From NCBI GenBank assembly GCA_014898415.1, contig RCTD01000001.1, forward strand, positions 1,426,001 to 1,490,000: DNA of 64,000 nucleotides. Direction: 5' to 3'. Source of the stretch: Stromatinia cepivora (taxonomy: Eukaryota > Ascomycota > Leotiomycetes > Helotiales > Sclerotiniaceae). Each line of letters opens with the position of its first letter. Positions within the stretch are counted from its first letter, which is position 1. The notes beneath the pieces were generated by a model. That model saw only the letters and a program-made list of their open reading frames with translations. It ran no database searches and was not told where the DNA came from. Shown piece after piece: positions 48,902 to 61,000 of the stretch. The translations under genes were made by a program, and so were the position numbers.

Positions 48902-50835
48902 ATGCCTCCGTACATCAAAATGGCAGAGAGTATCAATATGAGTAAGGGAAACCTTGGGTCCTCATCGGATGGAGAGACAGCTAGAGGAGTGAAGACTTGG
49001 TCTACGGCAGTAGATGTGTCTCTCGAAGACGAGTACAATGATCCGAATGGCAACCCTAAGAAAGGACATTTAACGGGGTGGAGACTCAAAATCACTATTC
49101 TCGCGTTCGCCTCACATCAACTACTCTATTCGCAATATCAGCATAACTAACAGTATTGTTTAGCGTTTGTCTTGGCCTTTTTCTTCCAAATTTCGAAGTT
49201 TCGATTGTCAGTACTAGTTTGGTCTCTATTACCAATGACTTGAAGGGTTTCGGCCAGGCCTCTTGGGTCGTTACGGCGTATTTGATCACATACACTGGTG
49301 AAGTCCACGTCGTCACATCTTACTTATGGGGACTAACATGATTAGGTTTCTTTATTGTATGGGCAAAGTTGAGCGATGTTTTCGGACGCAAAATCTCTTT
49401 AATGGCATCCCTGATTGTCTTTGCTGCATTCTCTGGTGCTTCGGCTGCAGCGAACTCAATCGAAATACTTGCTGTTCTTCGGGCATTCCAAGGAATTGGT
49501 GGCTCTGGTGTTTATGCATTATCCATGGTTACCGTCTATGAAATGGTCCCCGATACTCAATATACAAAGATGGCCGGTTTGGTGAGCTTTACATTTGCTC
49601 TGGGAATTTGCTTAGGGCCACTTTGTGGAGGGCTGATCAATGAGCATACCACATGGAAATGGGTCTTTTTACTCAAGTTTGTTTTCCCGTACCACATTTA
49701 GCATTGTGGTTTTCCATTTACTGACTAGATTTTTATTTAAGTGTTCCAGCAGCAGGTCTCGCAGCGATAGTTTTGATGATCTCATTCCCGGGGAACTTCC
49801 CGTATCATAATCATCCAGAGTTGAAAAAGCGCGGGGCATTACACAACTTTACATTCAGATCCCTCAACAAGCTCGACTTTGAAGGTGCGGCGCTACTTCT
49901 TGCTGCCTCTATTTTTCTCGTTACTGCCCTCCAGCAAGTTGAAACCGGCGTTAAATGGGGAAGTCCTTCTATCATTGTGCTTCTAGCTCTCTCTCCAGTC
50001 TGCTTCATTATGTTCCTCGTATGGGAGCGATTTGTGACTAAAAGGGAAGGTATAATGGAACCTGTTTTCCCTTGGCGATTTGTTGAAGATCGCGTCTGGA
50101 TGGGAATGATTTTGTGAGTTGTGGCCCTTCAATTTGCGCGATGTTGCTAACAAATACAGCAACACCTTCCTGACGGGAATTGTCTTCACAATTTGCGTTA
50201 TTCAAATTCCACTTCGCCTTCAAGCTGTCAATGGACTTTCGCCTCTTGCAGCAGGCGTTAAGCTTCTCGCATATGGTGCCCTCGTTCCGTCCGGTTCATT
50301 CGTAGGAGCTGCATTGTCTAGCAAAGCCAAACTTCCACCTATCTTCGTTCTTATGGCGGGTACTACCTTTCAAATCATTGGTTGTGCCTTGCTATCTACA
50401 CTTCCAACCGATGGCGAACTATTGAAAATCTCCTATTTATACGAACTACTCGCTGGGCTCGGTACTGGTTTGCAAACCGGAACTCTTATCATCATCACTC
50501 CTTTCGTTGCAGCCAATCGAGATATCGCAGTTGCTACAGCAGCTATCAATCAATTTCGTTTCCTCGGTGGATCCATCGGACTTTCCATTGTAACAAGTGT
50601 CACATACAGCATCAACAGGCCCAAGTTACTTCAATTCTTACCAGCGGATACTGTAACGACACTCATGCAAACCATTACAGTCATCAAAGAGCAAACACCA
50701 GAGGACCAGGTATTAATCAGAACTCTCTTTGCACAGGGATACAACACTCAAATGAAATTCGCGACTGCATTTGCAGCGGCCGAAATTTTGGCAATTGCCC
50801 TGATGTGGAGGAAGAGAATTTTCAAGCTCGCATGA
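48902..50835 (+). CDS. MFS drug/metabolite exporter (DHA2-type)
   Basis: Five exons, 48902..49104, 49164..49297, 49346..49676, 49742..50113 and 50160..50835, give about 571 residues. In-frame ATGs at 48920 (best context, aaaATGGca) and 48938 are alternative starts. A hydrophilic N-terminus of about 65 residues precedes about 14 predicted helices. Motifs include FLPNFEVSIVSTSLVSIT in helix 1, AKLSDVFGRK (MFS motif A, loop 2-3), RAFQGIGGSGVYALS (motif B), and ALGICLGPLCGGLINEHTTWKWVFLLNVPAA (motif C region, antiporter type). The introns, 46-65 nt, all restore helices. Such pumps use the proton gradient to export small molecules. Next to an HR-PKS, the likely cargo is its product, but this is inferred from position. 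It ends tail to tail with the FSH1 hydrolase. Confidence 0.9.
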
Positions 50836-51526
50836 AATGTTTGATTGGGTGGGGACCTGGTGTTCTATGGGGAAAATACATTCTTTCATCCCTGCGTCAT
50901 TTGATTTGTCATTTGTATACCTGGATACAATTGTCGGTATACCTTACGTCTGAGGAAGTTTCTTTCGCATCGTCATTAATATATCCCATCGTTTTGTTTT
51001 CACTATTCTTTTTGTATATAAAGTGTAGAAATCCCAGAATGGGAGCTACATACGAGTTACCATATATAACGAAAGACATTCATGATATATTCCGAAACTT
51101 TTCTTGATTCAATTTTAAATGCATGTGGATTTTACGTACTCCCGTCTTTGTGCCTTGGTATTGTCTTGAGGTTAACATAAGCTCTAAGGTACGGTGTGGG
51201 TAGGGTTCCATTTGGGACGACATGATGACTGACAACAAGCGAATCAGCACTGTCAGCACTGCCACCAGAGGGGGTCGCATTCACAGCGTAGCATTTCCAA
51301 GAACTGGAAACCTCCAATGAATAAAAATACGGGAATCCTTTCGCGTTATTTGATTACTACAAGCCAGGTTCTCCTGTACTACTTTGTTTCTTTTCCTTTG
51401 AGAATCCAAATTTTTCTATATGCAGAATCTCCGAAAATCATTACCCTCCAGAACTCAAGCCGCTATAAACAAGAAAACAGACAGAAAATACCTCTCTCGC
51501 GACCCAGCCTTCGATTATACTTCTAT

Positions 51527-52469
51527 CTATTGCAAATGCAACGCTTTGTGAATCGCTTTCCTAACAGCCTGAACCATCCCAGGCACCGCATCTTTTAGCG
51601 CACCCCCACTAGGAACCTCATGACCCCCTCCATGCACAAACTGCACCGCCATATCCTTCTTACAAAGCATTTTGACTTCCTCACTCTGCTCCTTCCAATC
51701 CACATCTCCCGTCCCCCAGATATGGGCCGTGGGTATCGGGATAACCTCCCCTGCCTCCGCATATCTCACGCTTTTCATCTCTCCCCGCCGCAATAATGCT
51801 TCTGCGTCAACAGGCAATCCGGCACTGATGAATATTGCGCATTTGAATACTGGTGCCATGTGTTGTTCCGCTGGCGATGTGCGAAATTTGTGGATAATAT
51901 ATGTAGCAAGTAAAGCAGCTCCTTGAGAAAATGCAATGGCACCATCAAAGGGCCCTTCAGTTTCAATATATGTCTCGAGATCCGTGAGTGCTTTGCTACA
52001 TGTTGGAATATCTTTAACGTTGAAGTAGGCGAATGAATCTTCGGTCGATGTAAAGAGTGCAGCTATGGCTTGGTCTAAAGAAGACAAATTTTAGTATGTT
52101 TGGAGGTATGATGGGAATGGTGATGTGGAGAAATGGTAGCAATGCTTCGTGCTCGATACCGTGACAAAACATACCTGATGACCATGGTAAAGTACCTTCG
52201 ACAAATTCATAGGTATGGTGATCTCCTAGTTCATAACGGAGCGCCGCTATAAGCATTTATTAGTAAGCACACAGGACATGTTAAAGTTGTTGGCAAACTC
52301 ACCTGTTTGCATCTCAAATATCTACAAAGTTAAAAAATAACGATGTTAGAATAGCTCTCCTTTCGCGCTAAGCGAATCGGGTAGTACAAGAATGAAGTGG
52401 GTGGGGAAATATGGTTTTTCGTCGTACCTGGCTATTTGTTCCCATTCCATGAAAGCAAAGAAAACGCAT
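51527..52469 (-). CDS. FSH1-family serine hydrolase (candidate polyketide-releasing thioesterase, LovG-like)
   Basis: Four exons, 52469..52428, 52321..52303 (a 19-nt micro-exon), 52246..52175 and 52074..51527, give 226 residues. The start MRFLCFHGMGTNSQIFEMQT is the hallmark N-terminus of the FSH1/DUF341 alpha/beta hydrolases, and the micro-exon is required to read through IFEMQTA. The nucleophile elbow is AFSQGAALL, the acid lies probably in IWGTGDVDW, and the His in HGGGHEVPSGG. Length is normal for the family. LovG in the lovastatin pathway is a member that hydrolyses the finished chain from its HR-PKS. The synthase here has no thioesterase, so the same job is plausible, though many FSH1 proteins are general esterases. 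The gene sits 6.8 kb beyond the synthase start, separated from it by two + strand genes. Confidence 0.85.
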
Positions 52470-55400
52470 CTTTTGATAGGCAGTGTTACACACTGTAAGT
52501 AGGAGATCTTCAAAAGGGATGGGGTTGTGTGGTTCGAGTGGCCTTCTTTGGAATGATAGGATGATCAGGATAAAATGGTTGCACTGTTTGAAATCATAAG
52601 ATGAGCATGTAAATACTCTTAGAATATAGAACCCTGAACAAGGCCATGATAACAAACAAGCATTTGAATATTTGAAGAGGGATCAGGGGAATGATAGGAA
52701 TTTCCAGGGTCGATTATAAAATTCAACATTCATTTTCCACGATCTATTTGCTTTTCTTTGCACCCCGTTATTGTGCTTCTCCCCCGATTAAATGGCTAGA
52801 ACGGCAGAAAATGCAGCATGGGGGAGTGCATAAGAGCACTGACAGGCATGTGGCAGGGGCTCTTTTACAGGGACAAATCCAAATGCGGTGCGAGTACTTA
52901 AGAACCACTGGAAGCATGGCTAAATATCCCTGGGGGGGAAGTATCTTTCTCGAACCGCCTGTTGGTAAATGATGGGCAATGGATCTTTCAGTGTAACATT
53001 GGGTGGCGTGTGTGATTGTGGCCTGAGGATCTTCCTTAAGCTTAACTGTGCCATCTGCATGACATATTTCCATCTGTATTCCTCTCCGAATTAAATGTTC
53101 TTCAACACCATTTGAAGAGAAAAAATTTTAAGAACTAGGGAAAATTTAGCCATTGTCCTTGATTGAATCCAATGAACAAGGCTGGAACGGCCCGTTGGAA
53201 ATTGAGCACTGACTTCACCATTTTCTTAGCCTCTTAATCTGTTTATCCACCTATTGAATTCATGACCTGTTAGCTTTTACTGGCTGCTTGGAGTGTACAT
53301 AGTACAGATAGAGAACAATTAATTATGTCTTCCATGTTCCTACCCACTAAATATGACAGACCTTGCAGCACCAATAAACACCCTTCTGATACACGCATGC
53401 TCCTTCAACACGAGGAGCCATGCATGGTGCATTGCAGGGGAACTTACGGAATCATTACCAAAACTGTCAATAATGCCTGTAGAATGACATACCATAGTTT
53501 GAGGAGCCAGATAGAGTAAGGTTCACGAATCATAATGGGTCGATAATTTCGATTGCCTGATTCAATCCTCCAGGAAGGATAATTCCTCAAGCGGTAAATC
53601 GCCTTTTGTGGATTATGGATCTGAACACTGGCAGTATCACATAAGAAATATCGAGAAAGCCTACGGAGTAAATGCTCTATGCTATAATTAGCTGAAAGCT
53701 GCTGATTAATGGCTTCCTAGATATGCGTTACGATTATAATCCCTTGCCCAAATTAAATCCTCCCCCAACGAGATCCTGTACAAGTTCCTCACTAGTATCC
53801 ATCCAAAGCACAAAAGCAGAAAAATTGATGCATTGTAGAGAATCACGAACCCACCCTAGAAATAGACAAGCAGGGAAACTTCCACAGCTCATCTCCTGCT
53901 ATCCCGGCGCAACCTAGTGCTATCACGAAAAATGTTCTCCGCATCTCAGAATCGGCCCTTCCAGTCCGGTCGTGAACGAAATAAGTTAAAACATATAGGA
54001 TGTGAAAGAGGTACTTCCGGATGAACTAGTTACTGCACGGATACGGAGGCATCATAATGATACATATATTATCTTCCCAGACTGTTGGGTTTTCTCGGAA
54101 ATAACATGCTAATCCAGCCAGTTTCTTTGGTCGGTCTTCAGGAAATGGAGGTCTGAAGTAAGATAAAGACAAATGTTCGAGGGTTGGTTGCAGACAATTC
54201 CTGGGAGGTGCAGCACATACTGCACAGCAGCTAACGAGGCACGAATCCGGTATTGTGCCGCTGAATGTATGAGCATGTGAACTTGTGGAGAGGTTTGCAG
54301 TATGAGCATCGGATCAATCTCGATGCAGAAGGTCTTACACTGCTCGCAATTCAAGTAAAAGTTGGATTTTCGAATCGACTTTCTGCAAGGTATGCCCGAC
54401 GAATACCCATAGTTTGTACATGGGGACACGTACTGTTACCAAGTGGTTGAGAATTGGTTGGAGTGGCCGAGGCCCTTCTCAAGATAAGAGTTTGACAATT
54501 CAGGAAAAGAATCGGAAATTCGGAGGCAAAAGTTTGGCTCCTGATTCAGGCAAATGTCAAGTCGTCCGGGTCCGAGCATGCGCAGTTTATTAAGAAAATC
54601 GATACAAATCGCTCAAGTTCTGTAGCTTTGGGAAAGCGACGCTGGCCAAGGTTAGCGGATTCGATCCGGACGTATATTTTTCCCGTTGGAATCTCTGTGT
54701 TACATCGCATTTCTCCAAACCAACAATTGGAATCCGCAACATTCTACCCTGTATATAAACTTTCTTCGGACTACAACTCTCCCATCAGAAAAAAGTAATT
54801 CCAGTCATTACACTGTTCGTAGCCTCAGCAATTGGAATTACGGTGATTCGGCATCATTCGAACATTATGGACGTCCCATATCATCTGCGTAAACAGTGCG
54901 AGTGTTGCCCTGTCAAATCTGATTCACGTGATAATCAGGTGATTAGGCGCAGATTGCACCAAGGTGGTGAGAAATGTGGTATCACCAAGAAGACCTCAGG
55001 AGTCGTGTTCAAGCTGCCTACCAAACCAATGATGTGTTTCCCAACAGCTGCGAGTTCTTTGGGTGCAAACTCTGTCTCTTGCTCATAGTCACGAGTACTA
55101 ATACTCGCATCTTCGAAGGACTTAACTTCTAGACATTTTGTAAGTAGACATAAGATAATTCTCGGCAATTAGCTATAGTACTGCACATTCGAAGGAAGAA
55201 AGATTCAATTAAACTCATCTCGATTCTTTAATGAGGTCGAAGTAAATGAAGGATGTGAGTTGGGAGTTCCTTGGATCCAGAAAATTTATGATGAGATGAA
55301 TAGCTCCTCATATATCATGCAACCCTCTTGTTTCATATTTGCAGCTTAGATGTAAAACAACATGATTATGCATTACTCGAGTTGAAGCCATATCTTGAGA

Positions 55401-56204
55401 ACTGGACATTCATCTTGACCAACTGCTTTAAAGTCAAATATCCAAGAACATTTCAAGTAAGGCACAGATACTTACCTATACATTCAATATCACACACGAA
55501 AGTAAAGTTGCCAGCCACTTTTCATTGTATCAGCGATACTTCACAATCATAACGCCATTGAAGGAAGTTCCTACCAGTAAATATTAACTGTGCACAAAAG
55601 AAAGAGAGACAACGCATTACCATACGTTCGCGGGACTATCATAAGTACTGCAAAAAGACTTGGTATTTGTGCGACTGCGACACGGTACTCACATTTTCTT
55701 CATTTTGTCTCGCGGAATCAGATAATAGTACTCCATCTCACATCCCGAGTCATTGGACATTCGAGGTTGAACAGAGACTGAAGAAACAGGAATAGAACTT
55801 CGACTTGGAGACAGATGATATTCCTCGGCTTTTTCGAAATGGTTGGAGATTCAAGAGTGGAGAATTATGAGAATACCAATGATCTCTGCTTTCAATTCTG
55901 CTTCTCAAGCATGGAAATGAGACAAATGAATGAACGTAAGCAAGTGAATAAATATAAGCAGATAAATAAATATCAGTAAGTAAATGAATGAATGAACGAA
56001 TATAAGCAAGCGAATGAATATGAATTAAAATGTAAAATTTGAGGAAAGTTGATGACTCTTATTATATTCCACTCTCTCCATGCAATACCACAGCACCCAT
56101 TATTACACTCAAGAATTGATGAAAACATGCAAACATATAAAACCATCCCTCTAAATGCTTGGTAACTCATAGCCATCTCCATCACTTATGACCCACCATC
56201 CTCT
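52470..56204. other. Spacer, no recognised genes
   Basis: ORFs up to about 106 codons (for example 54109..54429 on the minus strand) lack recognisable domains. Loose AATA/AAGC repeats occur at 55925..56015. One TACGGAGTA 9-mer lies at 53662. Confidence 0.45.
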
Positions 56205-58005
56205 TCAACTACGCGGACTTAACTTAGGCAATTTCAACCTCCCTCCCTTCTCCTTCCCGGGCGCTCCCCAAACCCTCCCCAAAATCACCCTACTCTTCTC
56301 CTCTCTTATTTCCCTCTTCTTCCTCATCTGCAACCACACCGTTCCAGGCAACAACAACAAACTAACCAGCACCCAACCAATCAAAACGCCAAAATTTTGC
56401 CTCAATGTATTTTTCGTGCCATAAATAATTGCTCGCGCACCCATCATATCATGTCTCAGTGGCCAAACAATACCCCACTTGTAAAAATCGTTGAGCATTT
56501 CGGTGGGGTAGAAGCCCGTGGTGACATTTGAGATGACCCAGAAGACGAAGAAAACAGGCGTGAAGGGCATGCCGAGGATGTTGTTTATGTTTTCGATGGT
56601 GAGGCCGAAGGCCATCATGGAGATCCAGGAAAGCATCCAGTAGAGGGGGTAGCCAGCTGCGCCGAAGTGAAGAGAGAATGGTATGTGCCACATGCATGAG
56701 AGGGTTAGATAAAATAGGGATAAAAAGAAGTAGACAAATGGGAGGACGGCTATACGGTAGGTATAGTAGATTTTCATGGGTATTGTTCCCATGATTGTAT
56801 CGCTGAGTTTGTCGAACATGAGAACGGAAAGAAACGAGACGATTATAAGATCTAGAATCTAGGCTTAGCAAAATGTTTCTTTCTGTTTGGTGCTGGGAAT
56901 TGTGGAAGTTGTGGTAAGATACATACAGATTGTTCCAATCTCAGTGGCAGCTTCAGCTGTCTAGAAATCAAGCAAAATTAGTGTTGGAATTTGAGATTAG
57001 AAGAATTGAAGTGAAAGAATAACGAACTGATGGTATGGCTGGCGCTATATTAAAGACTGTAAATCCTGCTGCAACAGGGTTTTGAGCCTGTCTCTGCAAC
57101 GCAGTCACATCTGATCCATTAATCCCCTGCAGCAAACTGCTCTGTTTCTGTTTCGTAAATTCAAGTACAAACTTGTTCAGAAAATCTAGTAATCTAGGAT
57201 ATACCGCTTGTCCAATAACCAGTGCATTCCTAGCTTCCTCGTAGAAAACAGATATCGCATGATTCGGATCATACGGTTCATCCCCTACTTCATATGCATA
57301 ATTCATAGCCTTGGTAGCATTCTCCATCACTACAATTCCCACCCAAAACCTCTGGTCGTGCAAAGCAGCTCGAACGTTCTCCACGTTACCATACATGGTA
57401 TCTCCATCTTGGTTCACAAATCCTAGCGAATGATGGTAGTCTTTAGCTCGTGCCGCTGTCGTCATATCTTGGAGATATCTCCCAACCTCTGAATGATCAA
57501 AATCAATCACCGCGATGGTTAATACCGGTATGTTGTATTGTAGTGAATGATCACCGCCCCAGTATATAGACATCGTACCCATTATCGTGGTGATTAATAA
57601 TACACAAAATACCACGAACATCTTAATCCATAATTTCCTATTCTCAGCAAGGTGTGGTGACAAAGGTCCGGGTAATGGGTATTTGATTATATTCCGATAT
57701 TGACTTCGACGACTTCCTGTGAGAGATTCTTCATCGGAATGAGGGTCCCGACCCTTAGTTGAAGACCTAATGGTACTCCCCGGGTGCCGTCGCCCACTGG
57801 GTAGTATACCAAGAGACCATTCTGAAGGAATAGCTGGTTCATCTTCTCTCACTTTTCTCCTATCAACAGTATCATCTGTTTCATTTCCCAGTGCCAAAGA
57901 ATCCTCCGAAATATAAAAGGTCGAAAAGGGTGGCATCCTGCTTCTGGAGATAAAAAATGGACTCTTAGAATCGAGCCGAGAACGTGGAGGAATTTGAAAA
58001 GGCAT
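56205..58005 (-). CDS. SNG1-like DUF3533 membrane protein
   Basis: Three exons, 58005..57028, 56960..56927 and 56851..56205, give 552 residues. A polar N-terminus of about 130 residues (Ser/Arg-rich) precedes helix 1, KMFVVFCVLLITTIMGTMSIYW. A large extracytoplasmic domain follows, with IAVIDFDHSEVGRYLQD and FVNQDGDTMYGNVENVRAAL. Then come about five helices (YLIIVSFLSVLMF, IAVLPFVYFFLSLFYLTLSC, WISMMAFGLTIENI, VFFVFWVISNVTTGFYPTEM, VLIGWVLVSLLLLPGTVWL). This is the DUF3533 architecture of yeast SNG1, linked to nitrosoguanidine resistance, with ABC-2-like topology. The 34-nt middle exon (TAEAATEIGTI) restores the typical segment before helix 2. It lies 3.7 kb from the FSH1 gene; membership in the polyketide locus is uncertain, but a resistance or transport role would fit. 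Confidence 0.85.
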
Positions 58006-61000
58006 CTTGACTTTCAGTTTATTCTTTTCCTACAATTCAGCTCGATCTTCCCTCAAATCTGATTCGATTTACAAGCGAGTAAAGTCAGCATATAAGATAT
58101 CCCCGCTTCAATGCTCATCAATCATTCTGCAACTAATAAACATCCACTCAAAAGCATCACTGAACAGTTTGTGCACCTTGGGCTTCAGCAGAAAAACTTG
58201 AACCATGCGGTGATCCTCATCTTTACATATATTTCCGTTCGAGATTGGAAGCCAAGTAGGCAGGATCAAATATCCCATCCCGTGCCAATAAATCAAAATA
58301 TGTCCATAAATAAGTAAACACGACCGGCCGAAGCCTGTTTTACATCTCATCGCATGATGAGTATCGTATAGTATCAGAGTATATCAAGCCTCTTGATGCA
58401 TATCATCGGTACGGCTGATTATGCCATTTCCGCCATTTCCCGCCCATTGTGTAACGAAGGATTTTTCACCCACTGGGTTTCATCAGCACTTTGGTGTTAT
58501 GCAGAACCTCGAAAAAGCGAATTCTAAAAAGCATCTCCAACTCAGAACTATCTTCGCGGCATCATTTTCAAATACCCATGACTCATTTGAGCTCATTGAA
58601 TTCGTAATCTGCACCCAGGAGTTTCGTAATTATCACTTATCCCGAGGTGCGGAGGTCCGTAGTGCATCAACGTGTCAACGTGCTGACGCCACTTCACGAA
58701 ACAGTGTCAGCTTCCACCAACAGAGCATATTATTTTCAGCCCCTTCATATCTGATCCGATGTAAGTGTGAAATGACGATACTATTCATAAATTGTCACTG
58801 CATCTTTTGTTCCGTTTGTGCCGATTCTTCCGATCGGGCGGGTATGTTTTGTCTCTATCCTGTATTTCATAGATGAAGTCAAAATACAATCTCTCATGAT
58901 GTTCTCTGAAAATGACTTCCGAAGAAGTATTGTTCCTGGGAGGATACACAACTTGTGTAGAGTATATATTGAGATGAAAGTCTTCATATTTTTCATAGTG
59001 TATCACAAAGACTCACTTACATCGCACCATGAACTTCAACGCATGACAAGAAGAAGGTGTTTCAAATAAACAATGTTTCAACGGCCCAAAACTGTTCATT
59101 GGATAATAGTATCAACGACGACTCGGCCTTTCGGAAATTGGCGTAAAGACGGAAGGAGACAAACGAGATGGCTGAAGAAACGCGTCTGTATGGTAAGATA
59201 TGTATGTTCGCCGAAGTCGGCTTCATGTGTATCGTGAATTTCAATATTGATGTACACTGAGAGGTGTAAAAATCTGGACTCCATTCTCTACGAAACTGGC
59301 ATTGGCGCTATAGAATATCAGTACACGTAAATTTTGGCCCTTGATTTTAACAAAGAAGAACTATATTAGACGTTCCGCTCCTTGATATGCTGCAACTTTA
59401 AGGTTAGGACATCATGTATCTTTTTGGCTGGAAAAGTGAGGGTCTTATTTATAATGAAAACACTTGAATCAGCAATAGGCTGTATTCTTGTCTAAATAGA
59501 CTATGTTGGCGGATCATTTATAGCTTCCACATAGGATACCGCTGATAAAAACGGCAGCCCAATCTTCATAGCCCTTTTCTGTACCTTTGAAGTTTTGGTC
59601 CTCTGGGAAATCCTCAATATCCTTTCCCACGCCGCAGGTACAGATCGATGATGTTCAAAGTTCGGTAGAAAGAGGTGCTTGAGCGTTTCTATACGCACAC
59701 GATGCATTGTGTTTCCAGTCTTGACGGCATGACTCAAAGCTACAAGCATGATTTGTTTCTACATAATGTAATAGGTGCGAAAAAGCCGCAAGTACATCCA
59801 TGTATCAAATGGTGAGGAGATCATAGAATTCACATCTGTAAAATCGTAAACAACCCAACCATCATATACCAAGGAACTTGTTTCGCGGCTGTGACGAAGT
59901 CGGAGACTATTAACAGTAAGTCGCCAAAATGGTTAGTATCCTTGGTGTCTCCTTCTATACCGTTGGCAATGATATTGTTTGTATCCAGATGACAAATTAT
60001 CTCATCCAATCCATATTTCATACAAAATAGGGTTGTGAGAAAGCCATCACTGTGCTGTCCTCACCGCAAATTACGTGTTTCTCGCGAGCGCTGCAAATTT
60101 GTTAGTGCACAAACTCAAGCCATCCTGAATTAATAGCCTTTACACTCAGGAGTATAGAGGTCGATGCGAGGTCGAGCCCAGATTGCTGGTTGCTGGTTGC
60201 TGGTTGCTGGTCTCGACAGGTAATGATTGGGAAGTGATTCAGATCATAACCACCAGGCTCCAGAGCTAGCGCGACGTGACATATCAATAACACAAATCTC
60301 CATAATCTTTCGCCCAAGCTCTCAGCGTAAAGCTCGAGTTGTGCAGATGCATAATGATTTCCGTAAGCATTTTAGATCAGGAAGACCGAATATTCCATCA
60401 TCATCAATGATTACATGAGCCGTGCTGGTATAGAATGCGTCATCTGCAAACTTTCGTTGTAGAGCTTTGCAGAGTACGCCTGAATTGGTTATAATATTTC
60501 TTTTATGAGTTGTAAAAGACTGAAGAAACTTATTCTTGAGCAAACTGTTTGAGATTTGATGTTTTGATGCTTGAGAGCTTCGTCACTACTCACGGAAGTG
60601 GAGGTTTGGATGGTCTCGACCGGGAACATTTTTGAATATATATCAAAGCATAAGTAGGTTTGCAAGCTCATCTATCTGTCGCAATTGATCTTTGTATTTT
60701 GACCCAATTGATTCGAGTAGAATGGTCTCCAAGTGATAGCAATCGCCACGATATCCGGGTTCTGTATCGGTTCCTCGTTGACTGGTGCATCATATCCTCC
60801 GCAAAGTCGTTGCATGTAGTATATACATCCCAAGATATTACCGAATGAACTAAGTAGTCCCAAACAACGACGACGCCACATCTACGTCGGGCATCCATCA
60901 AAAGTGCAGACTTTAGGTTCAGCTGGAGGTGATGAGAAAAAAGAAAGAAGTCTCAGTATATAATACTAAAACTGGAAAACCTCAATAGTACAGGAACAGT

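Noticed and set aside
49156..49541. Separate small ORFs in the MFS region
   Set aside because: They are parts or shadows of exons of the single five-exon transporter gene.
54109..54429. 106-codon minus-strand ORF
   Set aside because: No recognisable motif, no supporting splice structure, and a composition consistent with chance in this spacer.
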